DNA of 64,000 nucleotides from Labia minor (Eukaryota > Arthropoda > Insecta > Dermaptera > Spongiphoridae). Positions 49,142 to 60,797 of the stretch are shown here, piece by piece. The position numbers were made by a program, and so were the translations under genes. The notes below the pieces were generated by a model. The model had not been told where the DNA came from, made no database searches, and saw only the letters and a program-made list of their open reading frames with translations. Within the stretch, counting starts at the first letter, position 1. Every line of letters begins with the position of its first letter. The stretch lies in the NCBI GenBank assembly GCA_963082975.1, contig OY720346.1, positions 41,505,787 through 41,569,786 on the forward strand. Reading direction: 5' to 3'.

Positions 49142-49805
49142 TAAGTTGACCTGTGGCCAGGTCCGAACCGACCGACGGTTTGAAATAAATTAATTTCCAG
49201 CTACAGAAACAATTTCAAATAATTTTCATATATCTATTAATGTAATAAAAAACAGATATGGATACATAAATAATAAATATAAACATTTTTAATTTTATTT
49301 TATTTATAATATATATGCAAGACCAGGCTGTGACGTCATGCATGGCTGGATGACGTCATATAATTTTAAATCAAGAAAAAACTAATAAATATGATTTTTT
49401 TCGAGGATAAAACCAATACAAAATGCATGATTCGTGGTGATATATAAAAAAATCTCCTTTGGTGTGAAAATAACCCTTTCCTTCCTATCGTCGATCGCTA
49501 ATACTACCACTTCCGGTTTCCGGAATTGCACCAAAAGTTGATCAATTCATCCCACTGATGCATTAAGTAAATATACCAAATTTCATCAAAATCGGTTGAG
49601 CCGTTCAGGCTGTACACATCTATACGGACGGACAGACGGACGGACAGACGGACGGACGGACGGACGGACAGACGGACAGACATCATGCTAAAAATACTTT
49701 TTTCTGTTTAGAAAATGCATGATTCGTGGAGATATGTAAAAATCTCCATATGTGAAATTTGGTGTGAAAACAATACCTCCCTTACTATCGTCGGTCGGTA
49801 AAAAA
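49142..49805 (+). mobile_element. Family-1 element, copy I
   Basis: Complete plus-orientation member, closely related to copy G. It has the longest GGAC/AGAC core in the window (about 49624-49681), an intact hairpin GACCTGTGGCCAGGTC and the end GGTCGGTAAAAA. Its A-rich left flank merges with the element end, so no target duplication can be read. Confidence 0.8.
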
Positions 49806-50355
49806 GATGGAAAAACACAAAAATTTATTTTATTTTTGTCAATTTTGCATGGAGTTTTATATATATACGAGTATATATATTTAAAACTATTAATTTATTA
49901 GTAAAATTTTAATCATAAACTTCTAGTATTATTAATCAACAAAAATATCGAATAATATGCCATAATCAATTCAGAATTCAACTCTAGAATATTTTACCAA
50001 CCCCTGGCTATAATAATAATCCACCTTAATCACTATATCAATCATTGCAAGGGGTTAACAATACATGAAGGTGGAAATGATGCCATTATAAAAACTATAA
50101 AAATAAATTATAGTAAAAATAAACTCAATAGAAACACAATTCAAAAATAATGATAATAACTAAAATATCTTACTATATAAAAACAATATTTTAAATTTTA
50201 AATGTATAATAAATTATTTTGACATTAATTTATTTATTTGTTTTTAATGTAAAATATTCAAAGTGAAATTAATTTTTATATTGCGTTCACAAAAATTTTT
50301 CATGTTAATGGCAAGGTGAACACTCACATTGTAGAATTTGGGGTAGCGAAAATCC
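49806..50355. other. AT-rich spacer
   Basis: No gene recognised. ATTGCGTTCACAAAAATTTT at about 50281 resembles the family-3 start and may be a small relic. Confidence 0.4.
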
Positions 50356-50363
50356 CCCCAAAT

Positions 50364-50840
50364 TAGACTTGCCATACGTCCCGGTTTCGCCGGGACAGTC
50401 CCGGATATACTGGGTTGTCCCGGCGTCCCGCCCGGTTGTTGAAATTGTCCCGGTTTAGATTCAGAGCACAGTTTCTTGGAAATAATTTATCAAAATTATT
50501 AGATCAGAGAATGATTAATCTGCTCTTGTGTGATTAGAAACGTTTTGGCAAGTAACACATTAATACAAATTTTTTGAACCAAAATTTTCATTGGGAAAAA
50601 CCAAATGTGAGGCTATAATATTAAATGTAATAGCACCTTTAGCGCTGGAAGAATTAAAGAATGATTTAATAAATGCAAATTTCGTTGTATGAATGCTTAT
50701 TATCTATTCTATATTTTAAGTGTTTTTTACATTACTGTTTTCATAACCCCCCTCCCCCACCCCGAAACCGACATCCCTAAACCTAAAGTAAAATAGACAG
50801 AACCGTCCCGGTTGGTCCGTGAAAAAATATGGCATCCCTA
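50364..50840. mobile_element. hAT-type element with 8-bp duplication
   Basis: Perfect duplication CCCCAAAT at 50356-50363 and 50841-50848. Ends are TAGACTTGCCATA and, reverse-complemented, TAGGGATGCCATA (10 of 13), each followed inside by GTCCCGG motifs. The left side has several CCGGGAC/GTCCCGG inverted units that can fold. At 477 bp it has no transposase frame. The interior AT-rich part holds only short frames. Confidence 0.85.
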
Positions 50841-50999
50841 CCCCAAATGCAAGTATTGAACACGTTCGTGAATCTCCAAAAGTAAACATTTTTTTGTGTT
50901 GTCAGTCATTTTAATGTGTATGGCCCTTTTTTCTTCATGGAAAAAACTATCAATGGAATTGTTTATCTTAATATGCTGGAAAACTTTTTAATCCCTCAG

Positions 51000-51228
51000 G
51001 TCGATCGGATCAAGTTACAACTGAAATGCTGAAACGAGTGTGGCAAGAAATCGGTGAGATATATGTCCCATTACCAAGGGCAGTCACATCGAACCAAAAT
51101 GACACTCATATGTTAAACTTGAAGTGTTTTGTAATTAAATGACACATTTCTCAATTCTGTAAGTAATTTCAATAAATAGGTATCTATGTGCTTTCAAAGT
51201 TGTAAAGTCCTTTTATAATCACCCTGTA
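51000..51228 (+). pseudogene. 3' end of a Tc1/mariner-like transposon
   Basis: The plus strand reads an intact stretch, VTTEMLKRVWQEIGEIYVPL and onward to a stop near 51141. The TxEMLxRVWxEI pattern followed by a short tail resembles the C-terminus of insect DDE transposases of the mariner superfamily that end in a GAHIE-type tail. Downstream, 51211-51227 reads TTTTATAATCACCCTGT, the kind of terminal sequence (ACAGGGTG inverted) seen in that group. The upstream part is missing. This identification is from family memory only. Confidence 0.5.
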
Positions 51229-51290
51229 TTATATATGTTAATTAATCCAATTCAAATTTGCGAGATAGTCGAGTAGAGACACTCCAGATT
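51229..51290 (+). mobile_element. Family-3 end fragment
   Basis: TTAATTAATCCAATTCAAAT, then GCGAGATAGTCGA and GAGACACTCCAG, match the terminal ~60 bp of family 3 (47855-47912). Only the end remains, directly next to the transposon terminus at 51228. Confidence 0.65.
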
Positions 51291-52139
51291 TTTTTTCTGT
51301 ATTCAAATTATCAATATATGTAAAATATTAAAAAAAATTTTACTTTTTTCCATTATTAAAATTCTCAAAAGATATAGAAAAGATGAAAAAGACAAACATA
51401 AGAAGATTATTTGAGGTGAGTAATAATAAACTTAATATTACTGATTGTATTATTTTTTCTTTTTTTAAAAATATTTTTTTCTCTTCACTTTCTAGTCACT
51501 CAAAGAAAAAAAAAGAGTAGGAAAACTGGGATAGAAAACAAATTAGATTAAAGATTTATTTGAATGTTTAATGTTCCTAAATGGAAATTTGATAAAAATA
51601 ATATTTCTCTTAAAAAGTACTTCAAGTTTTTATATCATCTCTATTAAGAAAAAAGGTCCTTTGAGTTTTATTATTGTTCAAATATACTTATAATTTTATT
51701 ATTTTTTTAATTTTTTCCCATTTCATTCTCTCATTCATGAATTTTTTTTTTAAATTTAATTCTCAATATTTTTTTAACAGATTCTTTTTATTAGATTTAA
51801 TTATTATCATTTCGCTTTTATTTTTAAATTACATAGAAAAATAAGAAATTATTTTTTTTTCTTTTGAATGTTAAAAAATTATTCTATCGCTGGATGATGA
51901 TATTTGTAAATTCTTAGCCGAAGTAAATACATGTTTCTAACCATGGCTCTTTTGAGTCATTTCCAATTAATCTCTTTTCTCTTATAATTAAGTAATATTA
52001 AGTAATATTTCCATTGCATTTTTGATCTAAACATTAATTGTTTTCTGATAAGGTACTAGTTTCACATATTTTTTTATTTATTAATAAAAAAATTATTTTG
52101 TATTTCTTAATATTATCATATTATCTATTTTTCTTCTAT
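51291..52139. other. AT-rich spacer
   Basis: No gene or repeat recognised. Confidence 0.5.
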
Positions 52140-52417
52140 ATATGTATATAAAAAATGTTTTTGTATGCGCATTGCTCAGAATATAAATTTTTTTGCATAT
52201 CTTCACGTTTCATGACCTCTAGAATCTAAAAGTGATTTTAGAGTTTTTTATGGGTGTCTGCCCGGAAAATTGTGACCTTATAATCTCATAATTTCTGAAC
52301 CGATTACTATGAAATTACTTCACAATATTCTTGTATACCTCTATTTGAACATAGGCTATAATTTTTATCAATATCTATTCAATAAAAGCAGAAATTAATT
52401 TTTATACACTTTTACTT

Positions 52418-52701
52418 ATCTCACTCTGTCCGGATGTACGCGGGTTGTCAGGTTGTACGTTATCCGCGGCATTTTATAATCGATATTTCAACAACTTCCC
52501 GTCATTCAATCAACTTGAAATTTTGCATACGCGCTTGCTCCTGCTAATAATACACGAATCAATTGAAAAATCCACTGAATTATTTATCTATTAGTGGTAA
52601 TTAATTAACTAAACTTTCATATGCGGAATATAGAATAGTTCACTATTTCAATCATAGATGGCGATAGCGGTTCTAGAGGCGCTGAATACGACTATAAAGT
52701 A
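52418..52701. repeat. Unshared insert, DINE-like fragment
   Basis: Present in family-2 copy 2 but absent from copy 1. CATTCAATCAACTTGAAATT and GCATACGCGCTTGCTCC have the style of the 'sequence-conserved, non-coding' part of DINE-like elements. No matching copy was found in this window. Confidence 0.4.
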
Positions 52702-52958
52702 TAAAATAAATTTAAGTAAAAAGAAATATTTTTAAAAAATACACTTTACTTAAAATTGCACTAAAAAGTAAAAAATAAAATCACTTTAAAGTGTGTGCGT
52801 TCAAATTATAATAAGACCGTAGAACATTTGCTTCCATTTGGTGTTATTATAATTTGAGCGCACACACTTTAAAGTGATTTTATTTTTTACTTTTTAGTGC
52901 AATTTTAAGTAAAGTGTATTTTTTAAAAAGATTTCTTTTTACTTAAATTTATTTTAAA
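52702..52958. mobile_element. Foldback element with ~113-bp inverted arms
   Basis: 52702-52814 and about 52845-52958 are nearly exact reverse complements, separated by about 30 bp (GACCGTAGAACATTTGC...). Arms contain CACTTTAAAGTG palindromes and AAGTAAAAAG direct motifs. The whole unit would form a long, almost uninterrupted hairpin. It is a non-coding foldback or MITE. The superfamily is not determinable because the edges merge with family-2 AT sequence. Confidence 0.8.
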
Positions 52959-53710
52959 ATTTATATAATCCTTCATGTTGATCATTCAGAACTTTTCGAA
53001 GAAGTCGATTCATTTCCTCCAATGAATATAACGTCAATTTCCACACAAAGAATGATTATAGGTAATATTTAAATTTTTATTTTAATTCCTAATATTCAAA
53101 TATCGTTTCAAGTAAATAATTTATTCTATAAATTTTAATTAATTTAATAAAATATTTAGATCATATTTATCTTAAATAAATTATTATTTTTTAAAAATTA
53201 TTCTTCAAATATATATTTCAATACTTTTTCTTTTCTATTTAAAAATGAAGAATATAAATTTTATCTATGTCTAATAAAAAAAAAACAGAAATTATGTTTT
53301 TCTAGTGCTTTATGAAGACAAAAATATTTTAAAAAATCAATTCACATGACTAAATTACATTTTATCTTTGTTATTGTATTTAATTTAATGATTCAATTAT
53401 TAATAACTACAATATTTTAAGTGCAAAATTGATTTGTTGGTATATAAAAATTAAAATATGATTATTAAGTCAAATGATATAAAGAAGTTGTTTTAAATTT
53501 ATTTATTAAAAGGTTTCTCTTTTTATGTATGTGTTTATTACATTTAATAAATTATCTTTTATGATGTAATATAAATAAAAAATAATATTAAATTGTATAT
53601 AAATTTAAAAATTAGAATATTTGAATTTGTTTAAATTTTAACACATATAATCAATCATAAGCAAATAAAATACAAAATTTTAAAAATAAATTTGGTTTTA
53701 AATTCAGAAA

Positions 53711-54841
53711 TATGAATTCAATACTTTAATTATAAAATTAAAATTTAGGTATTATTTTGATTATCATTATTTCTCATGCAACTAGGATGGGTAAATGAAT
53801 TTTACTGGGGTACTACTCAACTTTTTTTCTAATCTTTGGAGAATATCAATGCGGATTAATCGAACAGTATTAGATCAAATCTAATCTCGTTAACACAATA
53901 TTTATTTCTATACACCAATTATTGTGATTCACAAGTTTAAACAAAAATCTATTAAATCATGAATAAATTTTATTTAATATTTATTGAACTTAACAAACAA
54001 TAATTAAGATAAGTATCCTTTTCAAAATTTTTATTATTTATAATTATATGACAATTCGAAAAATCGGTATTCACTAAAATATACATAATTTACGAGATTA
54101 ATTCATATGCTAGTTTTAGCTATACCTCTAATTTATAAGATAGATAATTCATTTTTCAGTTGTATGTATAGTTAGTTCTATGTATTCCTACATATCTCAA
54201 TTGTCTTGGATTAATAGATAATCTAAGTTTCTCTGGTGAATCTATTAAAGATGTAAGACTATCACTTTATCTCTCTCTCTCTCTCTCCCTCTCCTTCTGG
54301 GAAAGCTCCCAGAGTGAATACGAGGTGAGTATGAAAGGGAATCTTGTCTCACAATAATGAACCTGTCAAGGTTAACTAAACCAAGAGGTAGTATGGTATG
54401 ATCTATTAATTAATACTAAGCCCCTGATTGAAGCCCACTAACCCACCACAACTTAGTTAGTTATACTCTACTTGCACTTGCCACGATATATATATATATA
54501 TATGTACAATAGAAACATATTGATATATACTACATACCATATAAGGAGAATGATGCAAGTGATGAGAAGGGTGAAAATGCATTATAATAACGTTAATAAT
54601 AATTGATTTTAATAACACTTATAATTATAAATAAACCATTAGAATAATAATAATTTATAATCTATTTGATTGTGAAATATTTTTATCAAATATAAATATA
54701 AACCAAAATTAAAATAATAAATTATTCATATATTTGGAAATTGATTGGTAATTCTAATTAAATATTTATTTCTATTATAGGTTTTTGGTAAAATGTTATT
54801 CGGGTCTGCTTAAATAATAATATAACTTTTGTAATTTAAAA
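53711..54841. other. AT-rich spacer
   Basis: No gene recognised. It contains a (CT)n tract at about 54270-54293 and an (AT)n tract at about 54487-54502. Confidence 0.5.
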
Positions 54842-55459
54842 AATATGGAGTGTCTCCTTTCGAATATCTCGCAAATTTGAATTGGATTAATTAACATATA
54901 TTATATTTAAATTAAATTTCATTAATTAAATTATAAATTAAAATTAATAAATAATATTTATTAAACTAGCGTGTGTTTGGCTCTTTGTTGATGGCATCAC
55001 GTCACGTGCTGGCGCGTGAGATTTGCAGAGTTAAAAAATTAATTCCGGTACTTTCAGCGATTCAATCAAGTTGAAATTCTATATATAGCAGTTTTATACA
55101 ATTTTTAATCATGTGAAAAACATTCAAACATATATCTTTATTTTTACGGTCAGTTTATATGGGGAAAAAATGAAAACGTGGTAAGTAATGACCCTCTTCC
55201 GAAAGAGCTACATTTCTCAAAAGTTGATAGAAAACTACGAATTTTGAATAATGTCTGTGTACCAAATTTCATTATTCTAGCTTAAACCGTTTTTCCGTAA
55301 TCTTGTCTACGTACACACGTACACACACACACACACAGAGACATACATTTTTCTCAACCTTACAAGTGAAAATGACTCAGGAATCTCCAAAACATATAAA
55401 AAGAACAAAATCTCGACATCGAAAATTTTCGTGATCGCAATACTATCTCTGGCGAGATA
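54842..55459 (-). mobile_element. Family-3 element, copy 2
   Basis: Reverse complement of 47309-47912 with scattered substitutions. The central microsatellite is CACACA-type (55317-55337). The outer landmarks GGAGTGTCTCCTTTCGAAT and TCTCTGGCGAGATAAT are well preserved. The 64-codon minus frame here is a translation of the repeat. Confidence 0.7.
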
Positions 55460-56739
55460 ATAAAGATTGACATAATATCTTTTTCTTATCTTATGTAACA
55501 TATGTAACCTTCATACCTTCATATATTTAGTAAATTAACTTAATTCATTAATTAAAAAAATTAAGTATCAAATAAAAAGAGAAAAGATATTTGAACTATT
55601 TGGTTAGTGAATTTTCAAGCGATTGCCCATTCCCCTTTAAGAATAAGTCGTTCAAAGAGATTGAAACCCTTAAGAGAGAGAGATATGTATTTGATATGTA
55701 GGACACGAAGGTCTCCCTCTCACAGTCAAGTCCAGGTTGCTTTTCTAACGGTCTGTGCGTGACTGGACGAATTGAACATCCACCCACCAACCAGGCAAGT
55801 TTTGCTTTGGGGAATTAACTAACAGAAACGTTGATTCGTGTCTATTTCCGATTGGACCACCGTTGTATAGATAGATTGGGTATTAAAGAACAACAGTCAA
55901 TTACACATTGAAATATATATATAAAAAAATAAATAAATAAATAAAAACTAATTCCTTGAAATTTAATGAATGAACAAGCAATTTTTCTAAAATATGACAT
56001 CGAGAAAAAAAATTCTCTTTTGAGTAATACGTTCAAAAAAAAGGACTTCATTGTGAGAGAAGATTATTTGTATATATTCTTTACAATGACACACGCAACA
56101 TAAGTATCGATCCTTCTATAGGAAGTCACCTTATCAGTTGATATATATTACATAAACTTGATTCAAAAAAAAGTCAGGTATAAAAAGATCTTTTTAGAAA
56201 ATTGAATCTATCTATTTTTACATCAGAAATACATAGCAAGTTAAATGTAATCAAAACCTATACATTTTAAATTTCACTTCAAAAGATTTATAATAATAAT
56301 AGAAGTTGAATATTGATAAATAAATTTAATTCAACCCTCTTTATTATACAAAAAGTAATATATAAATGATAAATTGAACAAAAATGCAATAAAAATATCA
56401 ATTTACTCTCTGGAATTAGTCAAACAAAAATAAAATTTATATTTAAAATTTTAATAATGAAATAATTTAATATCTATCGTTAAAATATGGTTATAAATAA
56501 GAGTATTTAAATAAAGGTTAAAATAATTTAAAGCCCACTTATTTTGTCTTAATCTATCACAAATCTACATGGCATACAAGTATATTAAGTAGATATTTTT
56601 TTAAACGTTTGATTTTCCAAGGGTATTTAACCCTTCTAGATCGCTTTTTATGGCAAGGAAGAATTTTTTTTAATCACATTTACCACCCTAACTTTAATGG
56701 GATAGATTAATTTAAAAAACCTAAATTTATATATACTTA
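55460..56739. other. AT-rich spacer
   Basis: No gene recognised. A mixed-composition block at 55600-55810 has a 64-codon minus frame without motifs. Confidence 0.45.
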
Positions 56740-56741
56740 TA

Positions 56742-57173
56742 TGAGAGAAGGTCAACAAGTCCGTGACTTCTTGAATGAAACAAAGGTTTTTGGATAAAAA
56801 ATTATTTTATTTTTCAACGTAGTCTTCTTTGAGCTCTATACACTTCGTCGATCATGATTCTCCAATTTTTTTATCCCTTCCAAAAAGTAAGATTTGTCGA
56901 GGACATCAAAATAGATTTGTTTGTGAGATGATTTCATCGTTGGAGTCAAATCTCTTTCCACTGAGCCATTTCTTCAGGTTTAGAAACAAGAAATAGTCAC
57001 TCGAGGCTAAATCCGGAGAATAGGACGGATGAGGGAGTAATTCGTACCCCAATTCATGGATTTTCATGGAAATTCACTTTTTCCATTTTCTTCTCAGATC
57101 ACGAGGTAGTCTGCTAGTAATAAATGTCAAACAAAAACTAAAAGACCCAGCTGGTTCAAATTTCGACAAGAGT
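56742..57173 (-). mobile_element. mariner deletion derivative, right end lost
   Basis: Left end TGAGAGAAGGTCAACAAGTC is a degraded version of the family terminus, preceded by TA. It keeps the C-terminal transposase codons (KRFDSNDEI without interruption at about 56935) and the CCGGAGAATAGGACGGATGA block. On the right it stops at 57173, where a (TA)n tract begins and the second terminal repeat is absent. It gives the uninterrupted reference site for the solo LTR at 32933. Confidence 0.82.
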
Positions 57174-59029
57174 TATATATATATATATAATAAGTAAATA
57201 TATATAATAGAATTATTGGTAAAGATTATACTTTTTAAAGTTATATATATATATATATATATAATAAGTAATAATAAATATCTATTTTTTATGATCATTT
57301 AAGATGTCCAATTTTATTTGTATTGAAAAATATTTACCTTGCAATGAAGAAAAATTATACATTAATAATTTATCATTTTATTTTTACATTTTTTAATATA
57401 AAATTATTTTAATATCCAAGAAAAAAATATAAAATAAACTTTACCATTATTTATTCTAATTTGTACGATATGTTATAATAACTTCTATTAATATTAGAAC
57501 AAATTTTTAAAATTCAAAAAAAGGGATAAAATTATATTTATGCATTAAAGGGCATCTCATAAAGTACAATAAACGTGTTAATGCAGAATTGAGAGGGAAA
57601 AAAAACACCGGCAATGCAGTGCATTGCGCAAAGAATTATTTATTCATAGGCATTTTCAGCATACCCACCGCCAATAAGAGTGGGTAAAAGCGAGAGAGAA
57701 AAAAAAAAAGATTCTAAACAAGGAATTATTAAAATAAAATTTAAGTTTGTTTGATGTCAGACAGTTGAGAATAAATGGCATTTTATTTCAGCTTGTCGAT
57801 TTGTTATTCGATTGAAGCAAGTCTCAATGGAATAGATCTATAGTAAACAAAGTTTTCTTAAAAAAATAAAATAAAATAATGCGAAGAAGATTTAGGTCAG
57901 GAGAAAAAGGAAAAATATCAAGTTAATCATAAAAGGTGATTTGTTTTAGATTATATTTAAATATTAAAGATTTATTAAACAAATATATTGTTTACATTCT
58001 TATTCTAATAAAAATACCCCCCCCCCACGAAAAAAAATAATAATAATTTCAATAATAATTCTAATACTCTCTATATGTTTATTTTATTTTATTATAAAAT
58101 AGTATGTAAAATATTAATTTATAAATAGAAATTATTTAATTTTATTAAACGAAAGGAATTTCATTTACATGTTCTTTTTATAAAACATAAAAATGTAAAT
58201 TAATTTTTATTAAATATTCATATTATTTATTTATTTAAAAATCTAAAAATAACCAATAAATAGATTATAAAAATTAAAAACGAAATATAAGTATATATAC
58301 TAATGTATATCAGAATTGGAAAGGATTTAAAAAAAATTCAAAAATAAAAACTACACTTTTATTTAATCTTTTAATTCATTTCAATGTTTATTTATAAAAA
58401 TTTTAATGAATCTTAATAGAGCTAATAGAGTAAAAGAAGTAAAAAGAAATCAAACCTTTTGTGCTGAGCGTTAAACTCACTGTAGCAAAAAAAAAATGCT
58501 AATCTAATGAATCTCACTTCAGATTTACAAAAATTTACAATAAAATGTTTAATTTTATTCGAAAAATTATCAATTAATGTACATACTAGTTAAAAAGGTT
58601 TTAAATCCTAAGGGTTAATTAAAAAAAGGATTTAAAATAAAATATTACACATATATATTTTTAGAGAACTGCGTGCGCACACGCTGAAAGTTGAGGTCCG
58701 GCCTTTCAAAGATTTTTTCATTATTTTTTGTTGTTATTATTATTATTTGCATGATTTTGTTGTTAGTGTATCACTTGACTGATTGATACGAATTACCCAG
58801 CATTACTAACTACACGATTGATTATAGACGAGTATAGGAATATCAGTCCAGCAGAGTCATCATTCTCTTGTTTAAGTATAAGCAACCACTAAAAAATTGA
58901 TTTTTTTTCCTTTTTTTGTCTTTTTTCTTTTCATTCTATAATTTAAATTTATTTTAAGATTTAGAAACTTTATTTATTAATATATTCTAGATTTATTTTT
59001 GATTTTAACCACTATTAAATTATTCGTTT
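57174..59029. other. AT-rich spacer
   Basis: No gene recognised. It contains (TA)n tracts at 57174-57190 and 57241-57262. A mixed block at 57595-57700 contains GGCAATGCAGTGCATTGCGC. A C-run lies at about 58018-58027. Confidence 0.45.
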
Positions 59030-59502
59030 TTGTCAGTAATTTTTTGAATTTTCAGTCTCTTAAATGAAGTCGCAACACTGCTCCTGTCACTGTCAGCTGG
59101 CTCCTGTCAAAATTTGGACCAACTGAATCTTTTAGTTTTTGTTTGACATCCAGTAATAGCAGGCTACCTAATGATTGAAGAAGAAAATAGAAATAATTGA
59201 ATTTTCATGAAAATCCATGAAATGGGATACGAATTGCTCCCTCATTCTTCCTATTCTGCGGATTTAGCTCGAGTAACTATTTCTTGTTTCCTAACCTGAA
59301 GAAATGGCTCGGTAGAAAGAGATTACCTATTTTGATATTCTAGACAAATCTTATTTTTTGGAAGGGATAAAAAAAAATTGGAAGAAACACGTTGGACCAA
59401 GTGTATAGAGCTCAACGGAGACTAGGTAGAAAAATTAAATAATTTTTTATCCAAAAACCGGTGTTTCATTCAAAAAGTTATGGACTTATTGGCCTGCTTT
59501 CG
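59030..59502 (+). mobile_element. mariner deletion derivative
   Basis: Plus-orientation member of the same group. CAGCTGGCTCCTGTCAAAAT and TTTGTTTGACATCCAGTAAT lie near the left. A degraded PHSSYSADLA (from HPPYSPDLA) follows, and a WTKCIELNGD-like codon stretch lies near the right. The right end GGACTTATTGGCCTGC is recognisable; the left terminal repeat is decayed, so the start is approximate. It is the most diverged copy of the group. Confidence 0.78.
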
Positions 59503-60783
59503 AATATACATAAATATATATATTTTACTATAATTTGTTGTATAAAATGTCGCATGAATATTAAATGACTTTATTTAGAAAGTATTGAATATATTTTGTT
59601 TTATATTTAGCGATATATTGTGTGTACTATTGGTCAAATTTTTTCTTCTTTCCCTTTTCTATAATTAATATAAAACTAATAATTTCTCCATTACTGCTGT
59701 TCCTCTAATTGGAGATTGGACAAAGAGATGATTTCTCTTCTCTAGAAAAAATTAAATGATGAACCAGCAACCATTTCTTTTGTAATGTGGCCAAAGACTT
59801 TCGAGTTCCGAAGAGCCACAGAGACATATAGATATATAGATATATTCCTAGAATTAATATATATCACATCACGGTTAATAATATTGCCTTCTTAGAACTA
59901 AAACACTACTATAATACTACAATAATTTGATTAAAGTTTCAATCACAATTATAAAAAAAAAACAGTTGATTCTATTTTATATTATTATTCTTAAAAATAA
60001 AAAAATAAAATTACCCAAAAATTTATTTTTAAGCTGTTAATCTTTTATTATTTCTTCACACACCCACCAACCCCTTCTTCCTTCATACTCCTAACCATTT
60101 GTTTTATCCATTTGTAGAACAATAAAAGAAATAAACACTGTTTAAATGTTCATTTGAATGTTTATACCTTGAAAAGGAGACAAACAGACAAAAGATATAG
60201 TTTTTTTTAATAAAAAAAAAAAAAAAAAGAAAAAAGAAAAAGAAAACATCAAATGAGAGGAGGTTCTCAATTTCCATTAAACTTAAGGCATGAAGTAGCC
60301 CAAGAAGATGTTTTACTATAATAACTAAAACATAAAAAGTTTAATACCCTAAGCTTAATAAAATGAAACAAAAAGCCCCTGGCACAAGAAAAGGCTCAGG
60401 CAAGCTATTTCCATTTTAATTGCCCATGGTATTCATCTTTTTAGATAAAACGCAAAACGCAGGGAGAGGAAATTTGCCGGATCGACAATTTTATTAAATT
60501 ATCTTTCTTCCCTTTTTTTTATTTTGTTCTCATTGTCATTTTATGAAGTGTAGAATGATGAAGAAAATATGTTCAAAAGAAATTATTATATTTCAATTAT
60601 ATAATATATTATGTATATATATATACCTATTGATATATAATTTTTTGTTCTATTGTAAACTCAAATGAGAAATTCAAATCCAAATTATAATTCTTACAAA
60701 AATTTGATATTATATTGAACAAAACAAAATAAAATAAGATAAATTTTGAAAAATTCTTTATAATTATAATATTAATAGTAAAG
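59503..60783. other. AT-rich spacer with a GC-richer island
   Basis: An A-run with interspersed G lies at 60208-60245. A non-repetitive block at 60375-60480 (AAGCCCCTGGCACAAG, ATTGCCCATGGTATTCATC) is a candidate conserved element. Otherwise nothing recognised. Confidence 0.4.
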
Positions 60784-60797
60784 TACTAATTACTGAT

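Larger units (their letters stand above)
52140..53710 (-). mobile_element. Family-2 long repeat, copy 2
   Basis: Reverse complement of copy 1 (37615-38886) with interruptions. 52140-52415 matches the microsatellite-side end, but here the (GACA)n array has collapsed to almost nothing. 52960-53710 matches the AT-rich side. Between them, about 52418-52958 has no counterpart in copy 1 and contains a foldback (52702-52958) plus 280 bp of other sequence. No coding frame. Confidence 0.6.
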
